The notes beneath the pieces are model-generated. The model did not search any database and was not told the DNA's origin. It saw nothing but the letters and a program-made list of their open reading frames with translations. Of a DNA stretch of 64,000 nucleotides, positions 42,241 to 51,284 are shown piece by piece. The translations under genes and the position numbers were made by a program. Each line of letters opens with the position of its first letter. The first letter of the stretch is position 1. Origin of the DNA: Pseudobacteriovorax sp. (GTDB taxonomy: Bacteria > Bdellovibrionota_B > Oligoflexia > Oligoflexales > Oligoflexaceae); NCBI GenBank assembly GCA_013215145.1, contig JABSRP010000023.1, positions 84,510 through 148,509 on the forward strand. The letters are read 5' to 3'.

Positions 42241-44121
42241 ATGTCGAAATTGCTGCGAAGTCCTAACTTTTTTCCTTTTTTCTGGACTCAGTTCCTAGGT
42301 GCATTTACAGATAATGTCTTTAAGAACGCCTACGTCGTCATGCTGGTCTTGGCGGCTAGCTCTGAGGGGGCTAGTGGGATTTGGGTCACGGCAGCCCAAG
42401 GCTTATTCATCCTACCTTTTTTCTTTTTTTCCCCCATTGCCGGCCAGATCTGTGACAAGTATTCAAAGTCGGTGGTGATCCAAAAGGTCAAACTTATCGA
42501 GATCGGAATCATGGGACTTGCAGTCCTCGGGTTTGTGATCAACAGTCCCATTTTTCTTATGTTTGTGCTGTTTCTGATGGGTACACAATCGACGTTTTTT
42601 GGGCCTGTAAAATTCTCCATCCTACCGCAAACTCTAAAGCGTGAGGATATTATGGAAGGCACGGGCCTTGTGGAGATGGGAACATTCCTCGCCATCCTCC
42701 TTGGTACCATCATCGGCGGTTTGCTGGCACCGAAGGCAGACTCTACCATGACTGTGATCCTCTTGGGGGCGGCCCTGCTCAGCTTTTCCAGCTTGGGTTA
42801 CCTTTTTAGCCGTAAGATCCCTTATTTGCCCGGTATGGTGCCCGAGCTCAAGCTCTCTTGGAACCCTGTCTCCGAATTTAAGTCCCTGTACCAACTAGTC
42901 CATACCAGGCGCAGCGTCTACTACGGAGTCATCGGCATCTCTTGGTTTTGGTTTTTCGGCGCTTCGGTGCTTTCGCTCTTTCCCAATCTAGTCAAGTTTT
43001 TGATGGGTGGTAATGAGTCCCTGATCACGTTATTCCTAGCTATGTTTAGTATCAGTATTGGTGTCGGATCAGTTCTTTGTGAAAAGCTCTCCCATACGGA
43101 TATTGAAATCGGCATGCTGCCTGTGGGCGCCATCGGCATGAGCATCTTTACCTTTCACTTGGGAATCGCTGATTTTTCTAGCTTTAAGGCCTTGAACTCC
43201 GTGGGGATTGCCGAATTTATCTCGTATCCTGTGGCGTGGCGTATCCTCTTTGATCTTTTTATGCTTGGATTTTTTGGTAGCTTCTTTATCGTACCTCTTT
43301 ATGCTTTGATTCAGAGCCGCTCACCGCAAAACAGCGTATCGCGAGTGATTGCCGCCAATAATATAGCTAATGCTATCTTTATGGTGGCCTCAGCCCTGAT
43401 TATCATGCTGCTTTATGCTATCGGTCTCACCAGTGCCAATATCCTAGTGGTCCTAGCTCTTATGAATTTAGTTGTGGGCGTATTTATCTTAGCCGCGGTA
43501 CCCGAATTCTTACTGCGATTCGGGGTATGGGCCCTCGCTAAGACCATCTACCGACTTAAGTATGAGGGACGCAGTCATGTGCCTATGGATGCTTCTGCAC
43601 TAGTGATAGCCAATCATATATCGTTTATCGACTGGTTTATTATCTCGGCCGCCTGTCAACGGCCGGTGCGATTTGTGATGCATTATAGTTTCTTTAAGAT
43701 ACCCATTGTCCAGTGGGTCTTCAAAGCGGGTGGCGTGATTCCCATCGCACAAGAGAGCGAGAACCCTGAGATTAAAAAACGAGCCTTTGAGCTGATTGAT
43801 GAAGGTCTTAAGAAAGGCGATCTTGTATGTATCTTTCCCGAAGGGGCTATCTCCCGCGATGGTGAGCTAGATACCTTTCGCCCTGGAGTGACAAAGATCT
43901 TGGAGTCCTGCCCCGTGCCTGTGGTACCGATTGCTATTTCAGGCTTATGGGGTAGCTATTTTAGTCGATTCAAGGGCAGTGCCCTTTCGGGAATGCCAAA
44001 GCCAAAGCGCAGAAAGATAACTGTGGACATTGGGTCTCCCATGGATCCTGCAGACGTGACGACGGATTCATTGAAAGAAAAGATCACGCAAATGTTGAAA
44101 AACAGGAAATCTATGGCGTAG
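42241..44121 (+). CDS. fused lysophospholipid transporter (LplT-like) and 1-acylglycerol-phosphate acyltransferase (PlsC-like)
   Basis: A 626-residue membrane protein. Residues about 1-420 form a 12-helix MFS transporter of the LplT type (FWTQFLGAFTDNVFKNA at the start, FFGPVKFSILPQ near 120). Residues about 430-625 form a PlsC-type acyltransferase with NHISFIDW (HX4D, near 458) and FPEGAISRDG (near 534). LplT-PlsC-Aas triple fusions are known in bacteria; here the acyl-ACP synthetase part is absent. Likely role: flipping lysophospholipids inward and re-acylating them, repairing membranes. Confidence 0.85.
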   Translation: MSKLLRSPNFFPFFWTQFLGAFTDNVFKNAYVVMLVLAASSEGASGIWVTAAQGLFILPFFFFSPIAGQICDKYSKSVVIQKVKLIEIGIMGLAVLGFVINSPIFLMFVLFLMGTQSTFFGPVKFSILPQTLKREDIMEGTGLVEMGTFLAILLGTIIGGLLAPKADSTMTVILLGAALLSFSSLGYLFSRKIPYLPGMVPELKLSWNPVSEFKSLYQLVHTRRSVYYGVIGISWFWFFGASVLSLFPNLVKFLMGGNESLITLFLAMFSISIGVGSVLCEKLSHTDIEIGMLPVGAIGMSIFTFHLGIADFSSFKALNSVGIAEFISYPVAWRILFDLFMLGFFGSFFIVPLYALIQSRSPQNSVSRVIAANNIANAIFMVASALIIMLLYAIGLTSANILVVLALMNLVVGVFILAAVPEFLLRFGVWALAKTIYRLKYEGRSHVPMDASALVIANHISFIDWFIISAACQRPVRFVMHYSFFKIPIVQWVFKAGGVIPIAQESENPEIKKRAFELIDEGLKKGDLVCIFPEGAISRDGELDTFRPGVTKILESCPVPVVPIAISGLWGSYFSRFKGSALSGMPKPKRRKITVDIGSPMDPADVTTDSLKEKITQMLKNRKSMA

Positions 44122-44157
44122 TCTTAAGGTTAGAGCTTTTCTGTATGTGGAGGCAAT

Positions 44158-45402
44158 GTGCGCTATCTATCGATCGCTGGATCTATCCTACTGGTATCTT
44201 GCAAATTGGTCAGTTCCGGTGATACGAGAACCAGCGCTAGCTTTAAACCCAGCGATAAGAAGGCTTCCTCCTCGGACAAGGAAGGCGATACGACGACAGT
44301 TGGCGACGATAAAAAAACTGACCAGACAGGAGGCACAGGACTATTGCCCGACTTGTCGGAGGTCTTGAATGCCGGCCTTTCTAGCAGACGTGAGATAAAG
44401 GCTCTCTATAAGGAAATGGACGATGAGGCCTTTCAATCTAAGTGGAACGCCTCCCTGGAGACTCCAGCAAGCTTCTTTCAGTCTTTTGCCAAGGTTTGGT
44501 ATCAAGATCTGAAGACCGTCTCGGATATGCCCGCCACTGGCATGTGTCTGGGGGATCCTCATCCCGAGAGTTTTGGCACGGTTTGGTTTTCCGATGGCTT
44601 CCGTTATGTCTATCAGCAGCTGGATGATGTGGGTAGCTGTCCCGTAGCCTTTGATATCCTTCGATACCTAGTGGCAGCCAACTTAACCTTAGAAGATCCC
44701 GATGCGCTGAAGCAACTGATCGATACCTATTTGTCTGAAGTGAAATCTCCAACCTTCTCCCTCAGTATTCCCGACAAATTTATGGGGGATATCGACAGCA
44801 AGCGCACTGAGATCCTCGAACAGACGGTAGATCGCGAGGATTTTAGGACCGACAACAGTGATCTTAAGAGTCTTAGCAATGACGAAAAACGTGAGATACG
44901 CGAAGCCCTAGAGTCTCACTTTAACGACCCGACCATCGATGTTCTGGATGTGATCCAGAGGTTGAGGGATGATCGGGGGAATGCTGGCGTGCTCAGCTAT
45001 AACGCGCTTATCGATGATCCTAATCATAATGGTATGGAGGTGGTGGAGCTGAGCCAATTGCTTGATCCTGTCGTTGCGATGCTAGTGGAGTCTCAGAAAG
45101 ATGACACGAATCGACTCAAGCAAGCCGTCGATGTCATTTGGGGGAGTGGGTCCGATGCCGTCCATTTCGGAAGCCTCAAGATAAATGGCGATGATTTTTT
45201 GATGCGGTCTCGTAGCCGGTATCATGTGACGATGAGTACGTTGACCAAAGGCGAGCAGCTTGAGTTGATGAAGCTGCAGGTAACGATGATTGCTCAGGTT
45301 CACGGCGACCTGGTGAATACGGACGAAGCATTAGCATGGCTACTGACCGCCACTACCATCATGAGCGAGAGGTACCTCTCGCTACACAATAGCCACAAAT
45401 AA
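44158..45402 (+). CDS. DUF2252-family lipoprotein
   Basis: A 414-residue protein with GTG start behind GGAGG. The signal peptide ends LLVSC (Cys-15), followed by a charged Ser/Thr-rich linker to about residue 62. The folded part has MCLGDPHPESFG and DDVGSCPVAFDILRY, the kinase-like marks of DUF2252 (GDxHxxNFG and FDxxDFD types), though the last Asp pair is altered. Most DUF2252 proteins are cytosolic, so an exported, lipidated member is unusual. Function unknown; possibly a pseudokinase. Confidence 0.75.
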   Translation: MRYLSIAGSILLVSCKLVSSGDTRTSASFKPSDKKASSSDKEGDTTTVGDDKKTDQTGGTGLLPDLSEVLNAGLSSRREIKALYKEMDDEAFQSKWNASLETPASFFQSFAKVWYQDLKTVSDMPATGMCLGDPHPESFGTVWFSDGFRYVYQQLDDVGSCPVAFDILRYLVAANLTLEDPDALKQLIDTYLSEVKSPTFSLSIPDKFMGDIDSKRTEILEQTVDREDFRTDNSDLKSLSNDEKREIREALESHFNDPTIDVLDVIQRLRDDRGNAGVLSYNALIDDPNHNGMEVVELSQLLDPVVAMLVESQKDDTNRLKQAVDVIWGSGSDAVHFGSLKINGDDFLMRSRSRYHVTMSTLTKGEQLELMKLQVTMIAQVHGDLVNTDEALAWLLTATTIMSERYLSLHNSHK

Positions 45403-45417
45403 ATAAGTTAGTGTGAT

Positions 45418-46191
45418 TCAGCCACAGGCTTGGCAGTTGCCAGGACCCTGGTTGGTTACATCAGTTTTTGATCGGCCAAGAGACAAAAACGTACAGGTCA
45501 ACTCATAGGTGTTAGTGCCTGGCTCGAGGGCCTCATCGTAGGTGGTGGTCTGGACAAAGGCGCGCACGACCTGCTCCACGCGAGATGTCGTACCAACGGG
45601 AGGATTTAAGGCTGGTTGAAAGTCGAAGACGTCTTGGTCAATGCCTTCTACAAAGACTTCAAAAAAGCCAATCTCGCCGATGTAGCTGTGCTTGAATACG
45701 GGGTTATAGCGTCTTGTGGCAGGAGGAAGCGTGCTGAATTCAGCCTTTAGATCTACCGCACCCAAGGATTGGCCAACTTTTAGGGGTAGCAGACGCGGGA
45801 GGCCTGTCCCTGGTGTAAGAGGCGCAGTCCTGCCAAAAATACTGATACGCCTTTCAGTACCAAAGCTAATGCGCTGAATGCCGAATTCACCGCCTACGCG
45901 ACCAATATTGAAATCTAGTTCAAGTATTGTATCTCTCCACGTTGAAATGTCTCCGGTAAAGATATCGTTTCGTGTCTCAGAAACAATCGGCGCCCCAAAG
46001 GCAGCTCGGGTAAACTTGGTGCCGTGCCTTAATAATTTGGGAATCGGCTCGACTGATTCGCAGCGAAGTTGGCGAGGAAGCTCACTGGTGACAATATCAA
46101 TATTGTCGCCGGGCGATTGCGATTGGGCAAGACTATGGGTGCCAGCTGATAACAGGGTGCCAAGGGCTACAGCAATGAACTGAGGTTTCAT
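45418..46191 (-). CDS. secreted protein of unknown function
   Basis: A 257-residue exported protein. ATG at 46191 is chosen because GGAGA lies 5-6 nt upstream and it starts a normal signal peptide (cut near LAQ, residue 23). The mature part is beta-rich: repeated short strands such as GEIGFFEVFVEGI, with cysteines near the start and three close to the C-terminus (LTCTFLS and GNCQACG). Unknown family. Convergent with the DUF2252 gene (15 nt). Confidence 0.65.
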   Translation of the reverse strand: MKPQFIAVALGTLLSAGTHSLAQSQSPGDNIDIVTSELPRQLRCESVEPIPKLLRHGTKFTRAAFGAPIVSETRNDIFTGDISTWRDTILELDFNIGRVGGEFGIQRISFGTERRISIFGRTAPLTPGTGLPRLLPLKVGQSLGAVDLKAEFSTLPPATRRYNPVFKHSYIGEIGFFEVFVEGIDQDVFDFQPALNPPVGTTSRVEQVVRAFVQTTTYDEALEPGTNTYELTCTFLSLGRSKTDVTNQGPGNCQACG

Positions 46192-46488
46192 CAGAATCTC
46201 CAATACGATACAAGATGTTAACAATGGTAAACGTATCAGGGTTCGCCGCCTTCAAAGGCAAAGTTACAGAGCATTCTGGGAGAGTCGTTTAGCAAATTTG
46301 TATGACTTTTTTTCAGGCTGCTCTAATCTAGCGCTGTCAGGCCCCTGCGATAGTTTCGTTATGCAGATTTTGTATAAAAGCGATGCTTCTATACTCCGGC
46401 TGACTCACTCATTAGACATAAACCGGAGAATAAGCTGTGAAATTATTAACTGCCTTACTTTAAGTTTTCGGTTGATGAAAACAACAAG

Positions 46489-46872
46489 TTAGGCCTTGTT
46501 GTTCAAACCTTCGAGATGCCAGATTTTTGAGACGATCTTCCATCCATCCTTAGACTTTACAAACCCTAGATGATCGACGAAAGTATTTTCGTGAGCTTTA
46601 AGTCTAATTTTTACCGTTGCACTCAATGGTGATAGGAAATCGATCGAGAGAATCTCATCCTCGCGAACTTGTTTCTGACTAGCAGGGGATAGTCTCTGTC
46701 CTACATCCCTACGAAAGCTCTCGATAGACTCTACGAAAACATCACCCTGATCAGCATCGAATAGACTTGATGACTTGTGGAAAACCCTGTCGAGTATCTC
46801 GGTATCACAATAGTATAAAGAATCAAAGTATAGCTGAATCGCGTCGATTAGGTCGGTATAGTTTGGATTCAT
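46489..46872 (-). CDS. NTF2-like (lumazine-binding type) protein
   Basis: A 127-residue single-domain protein of the NTF2/SnoaL superfamily: helix IQLYFDSLYYCDTEILDRVF, then strands with FLSPLSATVKIRL and a final KDGWKIVSKIWHLEG strand, the usual end of putative lumazine-binding NTF2-like proteins. It may bind a small molecule. GGAGGG lies about 10 nt before ATG. It is divergent from a GlxA-type regulator gene with 112 nt between, so the regulator likely controls it. Confidence 0.75.
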   Translation of the reverse strand: MNPNYTDLIDAIQLYFDSLYYCDTEILDRVFHKSSSLFDADQGDVFVESIESFRRDVGQRLSPASQKQVREDEILSIDFLSPLSATVKIRLKAHENTFVDHLGFVKSKDGWKIVSKIWHLEGLNNKA

Positions 46873-46905
46873 CGGATTTTACCCTCCTTTGTGTTAAAAT
46901 CTACC

Positions 46906-46932
46906 CATCCATATATCTGACACGGATGGATG
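46906..46932. promoter_or_regulatory. inverted repeat between the NTF2-like gene and the GlxA-type regulator
   Basis: CATCCAT (46906-46912) and ATGGATG (46926-46932), 13-nt spacer, inside the divergent promoter region. Candidate binding site for the regulator. Confidence 0.45.
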
Positions 46933-46984
46933 TGCCAACCCGATATAGTGACAACACTCATGGATATCCTGCCAAAGGCCAAAA

Positions 46985-47956
46985 ATGAAAAAGCCAATTA
47001 AGGTAGCCGCGATTGTGCATAAAAAGATATGTACCTTTGAATATGGTATAGCTACTGAAGTTTTTTCGCTTGATCGGCCCGAAGTAAGTGAAAAGCCTCT
47101 TTATCATTTTTCTACATATTCATTTGGTGGGGACTTTCTAGAAGCTCAGGGTGGATGTGTCTTCCAAGCTACAGGGAGTTTGGCTGAACTTCAAAGTGCC
47201 GAAGTGATAGTAGTCCCTGGTTGGACCTATATTGAAAGCAGAATTCCAGAAGAAGTTCTAACAATCATAAAGGAAGCGAATGAGCGAGGAGTACAATTTC
47301 TATCCATCTGCTCGGGCGTATATGTTTTAGCATCTTCAGGGATCCTCAACGGGAAAAGGGCCACTACCCATTGGAGGTACATAGACAAGTTAAGACAAAG
47401 ATTCCCTGACGTGATCTTTGATGACGAGACTTTGTTCGTAGAAAGCGAAAATATCATCACTTCAGCGGGAAGCACCGCTGGACTCGATGCCAGCCTATAT
47501 TTGGTGAGACAACAATATGGCTCCAAGATTGCTAACGACATAGCTAGAAGGTTGGTAATAAACGAGCATCGGCAAGGTTTTCAACCTCAAGTTTCCGAAT
47601 CAATAGATATTGGAGACGAAGCAGAAAGAATCATTTCAGAGGTTAAGAGTTCAATCAGAAATAATCTTGCTGGGGAATACAATATCTCTGAAATGGCGAA
47701 GCTAGCAAGAATGTCAGAACGGACTTTCCAGCGAAGATTCTATGATTTAGCTGGGATTCCACCTATTCAATGGCTCAACTATGAACGAGTTATTGCTGCG
47801 ACTGAATTGCTGTTAGTCTCTAAACAGACAGTTGAACATATTGCTTTTTCTGTAGGCTTCAAAGGTGCTGACATACTTAGATATCACTTTCAAAAACAAT
47901 TTGGAATAAGTCCAATAGAGTATAGAGAGAAATATACAAAACCTAGGTATAGATAA
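46985..47956 (+). CDS. GlxA-family AraC-type transcriptional regulator
   Basis: A 323-residue regulator. The N-terminal DJ-1/PfpI-like domain (residues 1-185) carries the nucleophile-elbow segment FLSICSGVYVLASSG and the TSAGSTAGLDASL motif. The C-terminal AraC DNA-binding domain (about 215-315) has two helix-turn-helix motifs, MAKLARMSERTFQRRF and IAFSVGFKGADILRYHF. In related regulators the PfpI-like domain senses a small molecule. It is divergent from the NTF2-like gene. Confidence 0.88.
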   Translation: MKKPIKVAAIVHKKICTFEYGIATEVFSLDRPEVSEKPLYHFSTYSFGGDFLEAQGGCVFQATGSLAELQSAEVIVVPGWTYIESRIPEEVLTIIKEANERGVQFLSICSGVYVLASSGILNGKRATTHWRYIDKLRQRFPDVIFDDETLFVESENIITSAGSTAGLDASLYLVRQQYGSKIANDIARRLVINEHRQGFQPQVSESIDIGDEAERIISEVKSSIRNNLAGEYNISEMAKLARMSERTFQRRFYDLAGIPPIQWLNYERVIAATELLLVSKQTVEHIAFSVGFKGADILRYHFQKQFGISPIEYREKYTKPRYR

Positions 47957-48411
47957 AACAAATCAGGAAATTCGGATCTCTGATTTTTAAGGCCAATATT
48001 TGCTGCATAGAAATACCCTATTTTTTAGACAGACTTTTTGCAATTTAACTATATTTGAAGGGTTTTCTTGACCACGACTTACTAAAACCAAGGTTTAAGA
48101 ATCCATTTCTGCGGTAGCCTATCTAGTATTTGAAGATACTTACATCATGAATCCGTTTGATAGTGCCATGAATTATCTAACTATTTCAGTGACATGCGCC
48201 TTATCTTTCCGCTGAGATCAGCCTAGCTTAAAAAACCCCTGGAACTGATATCGAGCCAACCATTCCTTAAGAAGACTATTTTACTGTGGTTCGTTACAAC
48301 TACATCTTAATTCGCCTTCGCCATTTAGAGGAACAAACAAATCCTAGCCTTCCATATAACTATTATGCGATGATCGGGTCTCTGAAATGAGATATCAAGA
48401 AGGAAGCAACA
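47957..48411. other. AT-rich intergenic stretch
   Basis: A 0.45-kb AT-rich stretch after the GlxA-type gene. It starts with a probable terminator (separate entry). Only very short frames without ribosome binding sites are present. Confidence 0.5.
47960..47988 (+). terminator. probable terminator of the GlxA-type regulator gene
   Basis: AAATCAG and CTGATTT form 7-bp arms with a 13-nt loop, and the right arm runs into five T. The stop codon is a few bases upstream. Confidence 0.5.
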
Positions 48412-48630
48412 GTGGAATATACTCATAGAATCGGTGAGAGGGTGCGCTTAATCAGCGAGGATTATACCGAATATGGTGTAGTTGCATGGTCTTATCTAAA
48501 CGAACAAGGCGACGAAGATTGCTACGTCACCTTCTTTGGAACGGTCAAACCCGATGAAGATAAAAAACCCCAAGAGACTCCTTACGTCTTGCGATTCTAC
48601 GCTAGCTCACTGACCAAAGGCTGGCAATGA
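48412..48630 (+). CDS. small protein of unknown function (72 residues)
   Basis: Short cytoplasmic protein with GTG start, AAGGAAG 5-6 nt upstream. The sequence looks like a small beta barrel of SH3/Tudor type: GERVRLISEDYTEYGVVAWSY then DCYVTFFGTV and YVLRFYASSL. Isolated between AT-rich stretches. Not recognised. Confidence 0.55.
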   Translation: MEYTHRIGERVRLISEDYTEYGVVAWSYLNEQGDEDCYVTFFGTVKPDEDKKPQETPYVLRFYASSLTKGWQ

Positions 48631-48743
48631 TTCATCAGAGCTGTACGGACGGCTTAACCTAGAAGTTTCTAGCGCTATGAAGGTATAAAAAAAAGGCTAC
48701 CCGAGAAGCTATATCCACCTCCTCAAGCCTCAGTCGCAACACC

Positions 48744-48969
48744 ATGGTGGTAGACTTAGAAGACAGTCAACTCAATATCCTAGATGATAACAGTTATGAG
48801 GCCGTTGGCGTTCGTTCCTGGATCCTGGCTAACGATGCTGTCACCGGCATTTCCATCGCCATTGATGGCTTGGACTCGGAGCGTCTTGATACACGATTCA
48901 TGCCTACTACCGCAATGCCGATTCTGAGCCCGTGTTTGTATCCACTGAGTGTGATGTCTTATAAAAAAG
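48744..48969 (+). pseudogene. broken gene 3' fragment, direct-repeat copy 1
   Basis: From 48792 this segment repeats 50931-51106 with about nine in ten bases the same. The frame SYEAVGVRSWILANDAVTGI is shared by both copies. Here a 2-nt gain after the RLDT codons shifts the frame, so the C-terminus seen in copy 2 (NAYYRNADSERVFVSTECDV) is lost. The open frame that runs on to 48998 is an artefact of that shift. The upstream 48 nt are in frame but not repeated. Confidence 0.65.
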
Positions 48970-49051
48970 GTCTTACTATCTTAGGATCAAATATTTGACG
49001 GAATCGAGCGTGTCTATTTTTCCGTTTTTTATCCGATTCATTCGACTCAAT

Positions 49052-49094
49052 AAAAAAAGTAGCCCCCTCCATAGCTAAGTACGTTGGAGGGGGC
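49052..49094 (-). terminator. terminator of the coiled-coil lipoprotein gene
   Basis: GCCCCCTCCA (49062-49071) and TGGAGGGGGC (49085-49094) form a perfect 10-bp GC-rich stem. On the minus strand it is followed two bases later by a run of seven T. Confidence 0.9.
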
Positions 49095-49133
49095 GTTGGG
49101 AATACAAATCGGCACTTTTTTTTAAGCTACTTT

Positions 49134-50561
49134 TTATCCTTCAGAGCCTACAGTTTCCTCAGTTGGAACAAGGCTCGTTGCTAGTTCGGAGATCGATTGC
49201 AGGTTTGCGTCTTCTGCTAACTCACTTGCTACAAGGTCGTTAGCAGTGGATAGATTAGTTTCGGCTACTTCTCTAACTTCCTGTGCCGCTGCATAAGCCT
49301 CTGCAGACTCAGTGGCTTCGACGCCCAATAGCTCTTCGTATGCTTTAGAAAGACCTTCTAATTCTGCTGTAGCAGTAGTTTTTGCTTTTTCCTGAACTGC
49401 TATGTCTCCTATTTGGGTGGCAACCGCAGCTTGAGCTTCGTCTCTAGACGCTGTGTTGGCTCGGACTTGAATTACGAAACTGCGAACAGCTTCACGAGCT
49501 GCTGCAATATCCTCAGCTGTTGCGTCGGTAGTAGCAAGTAATTCGTCAAGTTTATTACGAGCTTCATCCCGTTTAGCAGTGTTTGTATCTAGAGTAGCTT
49601 GAGCAGTTTCTAGTACTAGGTATAATCCTGTGGCTTCAACGGCCTCTACTTGTTCGGAAGAAGCAACGCTTGGGGCACCAAGATCATTCGTTAAACCACC
49701 TATGGTTGAGATGATTTCATTTAGTTTAGTCTGACCTGCTAGGTAAGCATCGATAGCTGCTACTAGAGGCTTGTCTTCTTCAGCTTCACGATCAAGACCC
49801 TCAAGAATGCTGTTAACTTCTAGGGCTAGTAGGTCAACTCTACCTTTCGCAGCAGCTTCTGCTTCTAGAGCTTCACTTAAAATTTCTTTTTTAATTTCGA
49901 CATCTTCTTCAGCATTAGCTATGATTTCCTTAGCTAAACGATCAGCCTGAATTGCTTGGATCTCTTCAGCGGCTACAGCGAAATCAGTAATTTGATTTGC
50001 AGCCATAAACTTCACAAGGTCAAAAGCAGCTTTTTGCTGTGCAAGGCCATCTATATTTTCGATGATAAGTTGAGCGAGATCAACTGATGCTTGCTCGGAG
50101 GCCTCTAGCTTAGCGTTTACGTCATCAATAGTTTTATTTAATGCAGTAATCTCTTCATCTTTAGCAGCGATTGCATCCTCTAGATCGGCGATCTGAGTGT
50201 TAAGATCTTTTGCTTCATCTTCTAGTTCTTTTACACGGTCTTCGTCGTTACCAGCAGCTTTAGCATCGTCAAGTTGTTTTTCAACTTCTTTAAGCTGAGC
50301 CTCAAGTTCCGTTTTATCATTTTCTAATTGAACTTTGATGTCTTCTGCGGCTTTCTTTTCTGTTTCCGCTTTATCTCGTTCACCAGTAAGAGAAAGAGAT
50401 TTTGCCTGTTCCGCTTCAAGTTCCTTGCGAGTTTCTTCAAGTTGTTTGACAGTTTCTTGGTTCTCAACTTGAACAATTTTCTCTTTTTCGTCTTTGTCAC
50501 ATCCAACGATTCCAGTTGCTAGGCCTAATACTATTAGAGATGACATAGTTAGATTTTTCAT
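49134..50561 (-). CDS. long coiled-coil lipoprotein
   Basis: A 475-residue lipoprotein. The signal peptide ends GIVGC (Cys-21). Residues about 30-170 form a continuous Glu/Lys/Ala-rich coiled coil (heptads such as VKELEDEAKDLNTQIADLEDAI). The rest is also Ala/Glu-rich and helical with further coiled-coil stretches (about 340-440) and an acidic C-terminus. It resembles periplasmic spacer or Lpp-like structural lipoproteins in make-up only. It has a strong terminator. Direct copies of a broken gene fragment flank it on both sides. Confidence 0.75.
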   Translation of the reverse strand: MKNLTMSSLIVLGLATGIVGCDKDEKEKIVQVENQETVKQLEETRKELEAEQAKSLSLTGERDKAETEKKAAEDIKVQLENDKTELEAQLKEVEKQLDDAKAAGNDEDRVKELEDEAKDLNTQIADLEDAIAAKDEEITALNKTIDDVNAKLEASEQASVDLAQLIIENIDGLAQQKAAFDLVKFMAANQITDFAVAAEEIQAIQADRLAKEIIANAEEDVEIKKEILSEALEAEAAAKGRVDLLALEVNSILEGLDREAEEDKPLVAAIDAYLAGQTKLNEIISTIGGLTNDLGAPSVASSEQVEAVEATGLYLVLETAQATLDTNTAKRDEARNKLDELLATTDATAEDIAAAREAVRSFVIQVRANTASRDEAQAAVATQIGDIAVQEKAKTTATAELEGLSKAYEELLGVEATESAEAYAAAQEVREVAETNLSTANDLVASELAEDANLQSISELATSLVPTEETVGSEG

Positions 50562-50930
50562 GTTTTTTTTGACTCCATCTGTTTTTCTTAAAAGGCAAAG
50601 TGCCCGTACACGAGTAAAGATGAATTAGCTGAGCTAATATTGCAGATTTTTTTCAAACTTCCCTGTCACCTATAAGGACAAAAACAATATAATTAGATAG
50701 ATGCAGTAAGAATCTTTTTGGCGAGTTCATAACTTTAAAACAGGTCGACAACGGACTACTAATTCAAATTAGTTAGAGTTGGTCGGTTGGCGAATTTAGT
50801 TCTCTGGATGAGAGACAGATGAGATGAATAGCCCACGCTGAGAAACGATTTTGCTGGCTTAGTGGTATCTGACAGATGGAGGTATGCTAGCTGAAACTCG
50901 ACTTGAGTACTAAAAGCCCCTAACTAGAAT

Positions 50931-51106
50931 AGCTATGAGGCCGTTGGCGTTGGTTCCTGGATCCTGGCTAACGATGCTGTCACCGGAATTTCCATCGCCA
51001 TTGATGGCCTGGACTCAGGGCGTCTTGATACGATAAATGCCTACTACCGCAACGCCGATTCTGAGCGCGTGTTCGTATCCACAGAATGTGATGTCTTATA
51101 AAAAAG
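50931..51106 (+). pseudogene. broken gene 3' fragment, direct-repeat copy 2
   Basis: Repeats 48792-48969. This copy keeps the C-terminal frame: SYEAVGVGSWILANDAVTGI to NADSERVFVSTECDVL then a stop (TAA at 51098-51100). Its 5' end is missing: a stop codon lies just upstream of the repeat and there is no start codon. It is a truncated gene end, probably of a larger secreted protein. Confidence 0.65.
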
Positions 51107-51234
51107 AAAAATTATTTGAAGCCAAGTATAGCTAATCGAAAATTTGCTAATTTTCGATCCACAAGATAGCCTGCAATGGGGACGATAGACATCAAATAAA
51201 TTGAGTCAAGAGTTGTAGAACATAGTTAGAGCAG

Positions 51235-51278
51235 GACGTTCGTTTCTGAGGTCGTTGCTGACCTCAGAAACGAACGTC
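51235..51278. repeat. perfect 19-bp inverted repeat / hairpin
   Basis: A 19-nt arm starting GACGTTCGTTTCTGAGG (51235-51253) is followed by a 6-nt loop and its exact complement (51260-51278). No T run follows on either strand. It lies 7 nt past the stop of the broken minus-strand gene at 51285-51643. It may be a 3'-end stabilising structure, a protein-binding site or a mobile-element remnant. Confidence 0.75.
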
Positions 51279-51284
51279 ACTACC

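Larger units (their letters stand above)
50562..51284. other. non-coding stretch with pseudogene copy and large hairpin
   Basis: Holds the upstream region of the coiled-coil lipoprotein gene (50562-50760, AT-rich), the second copy of the broken gene fragment (50931-51106) and a perfect 19-bp hairpin (51235-51278). No intact gene seen. Confidence 0.5.

Noticed and set aside
48744..48998. An 84-codon open frame as an intact gene
   Set aside because: Comparison with 50931-51106 shows its last third is out of frame after a 2-nt gain; treated as a pseudogene fragment.
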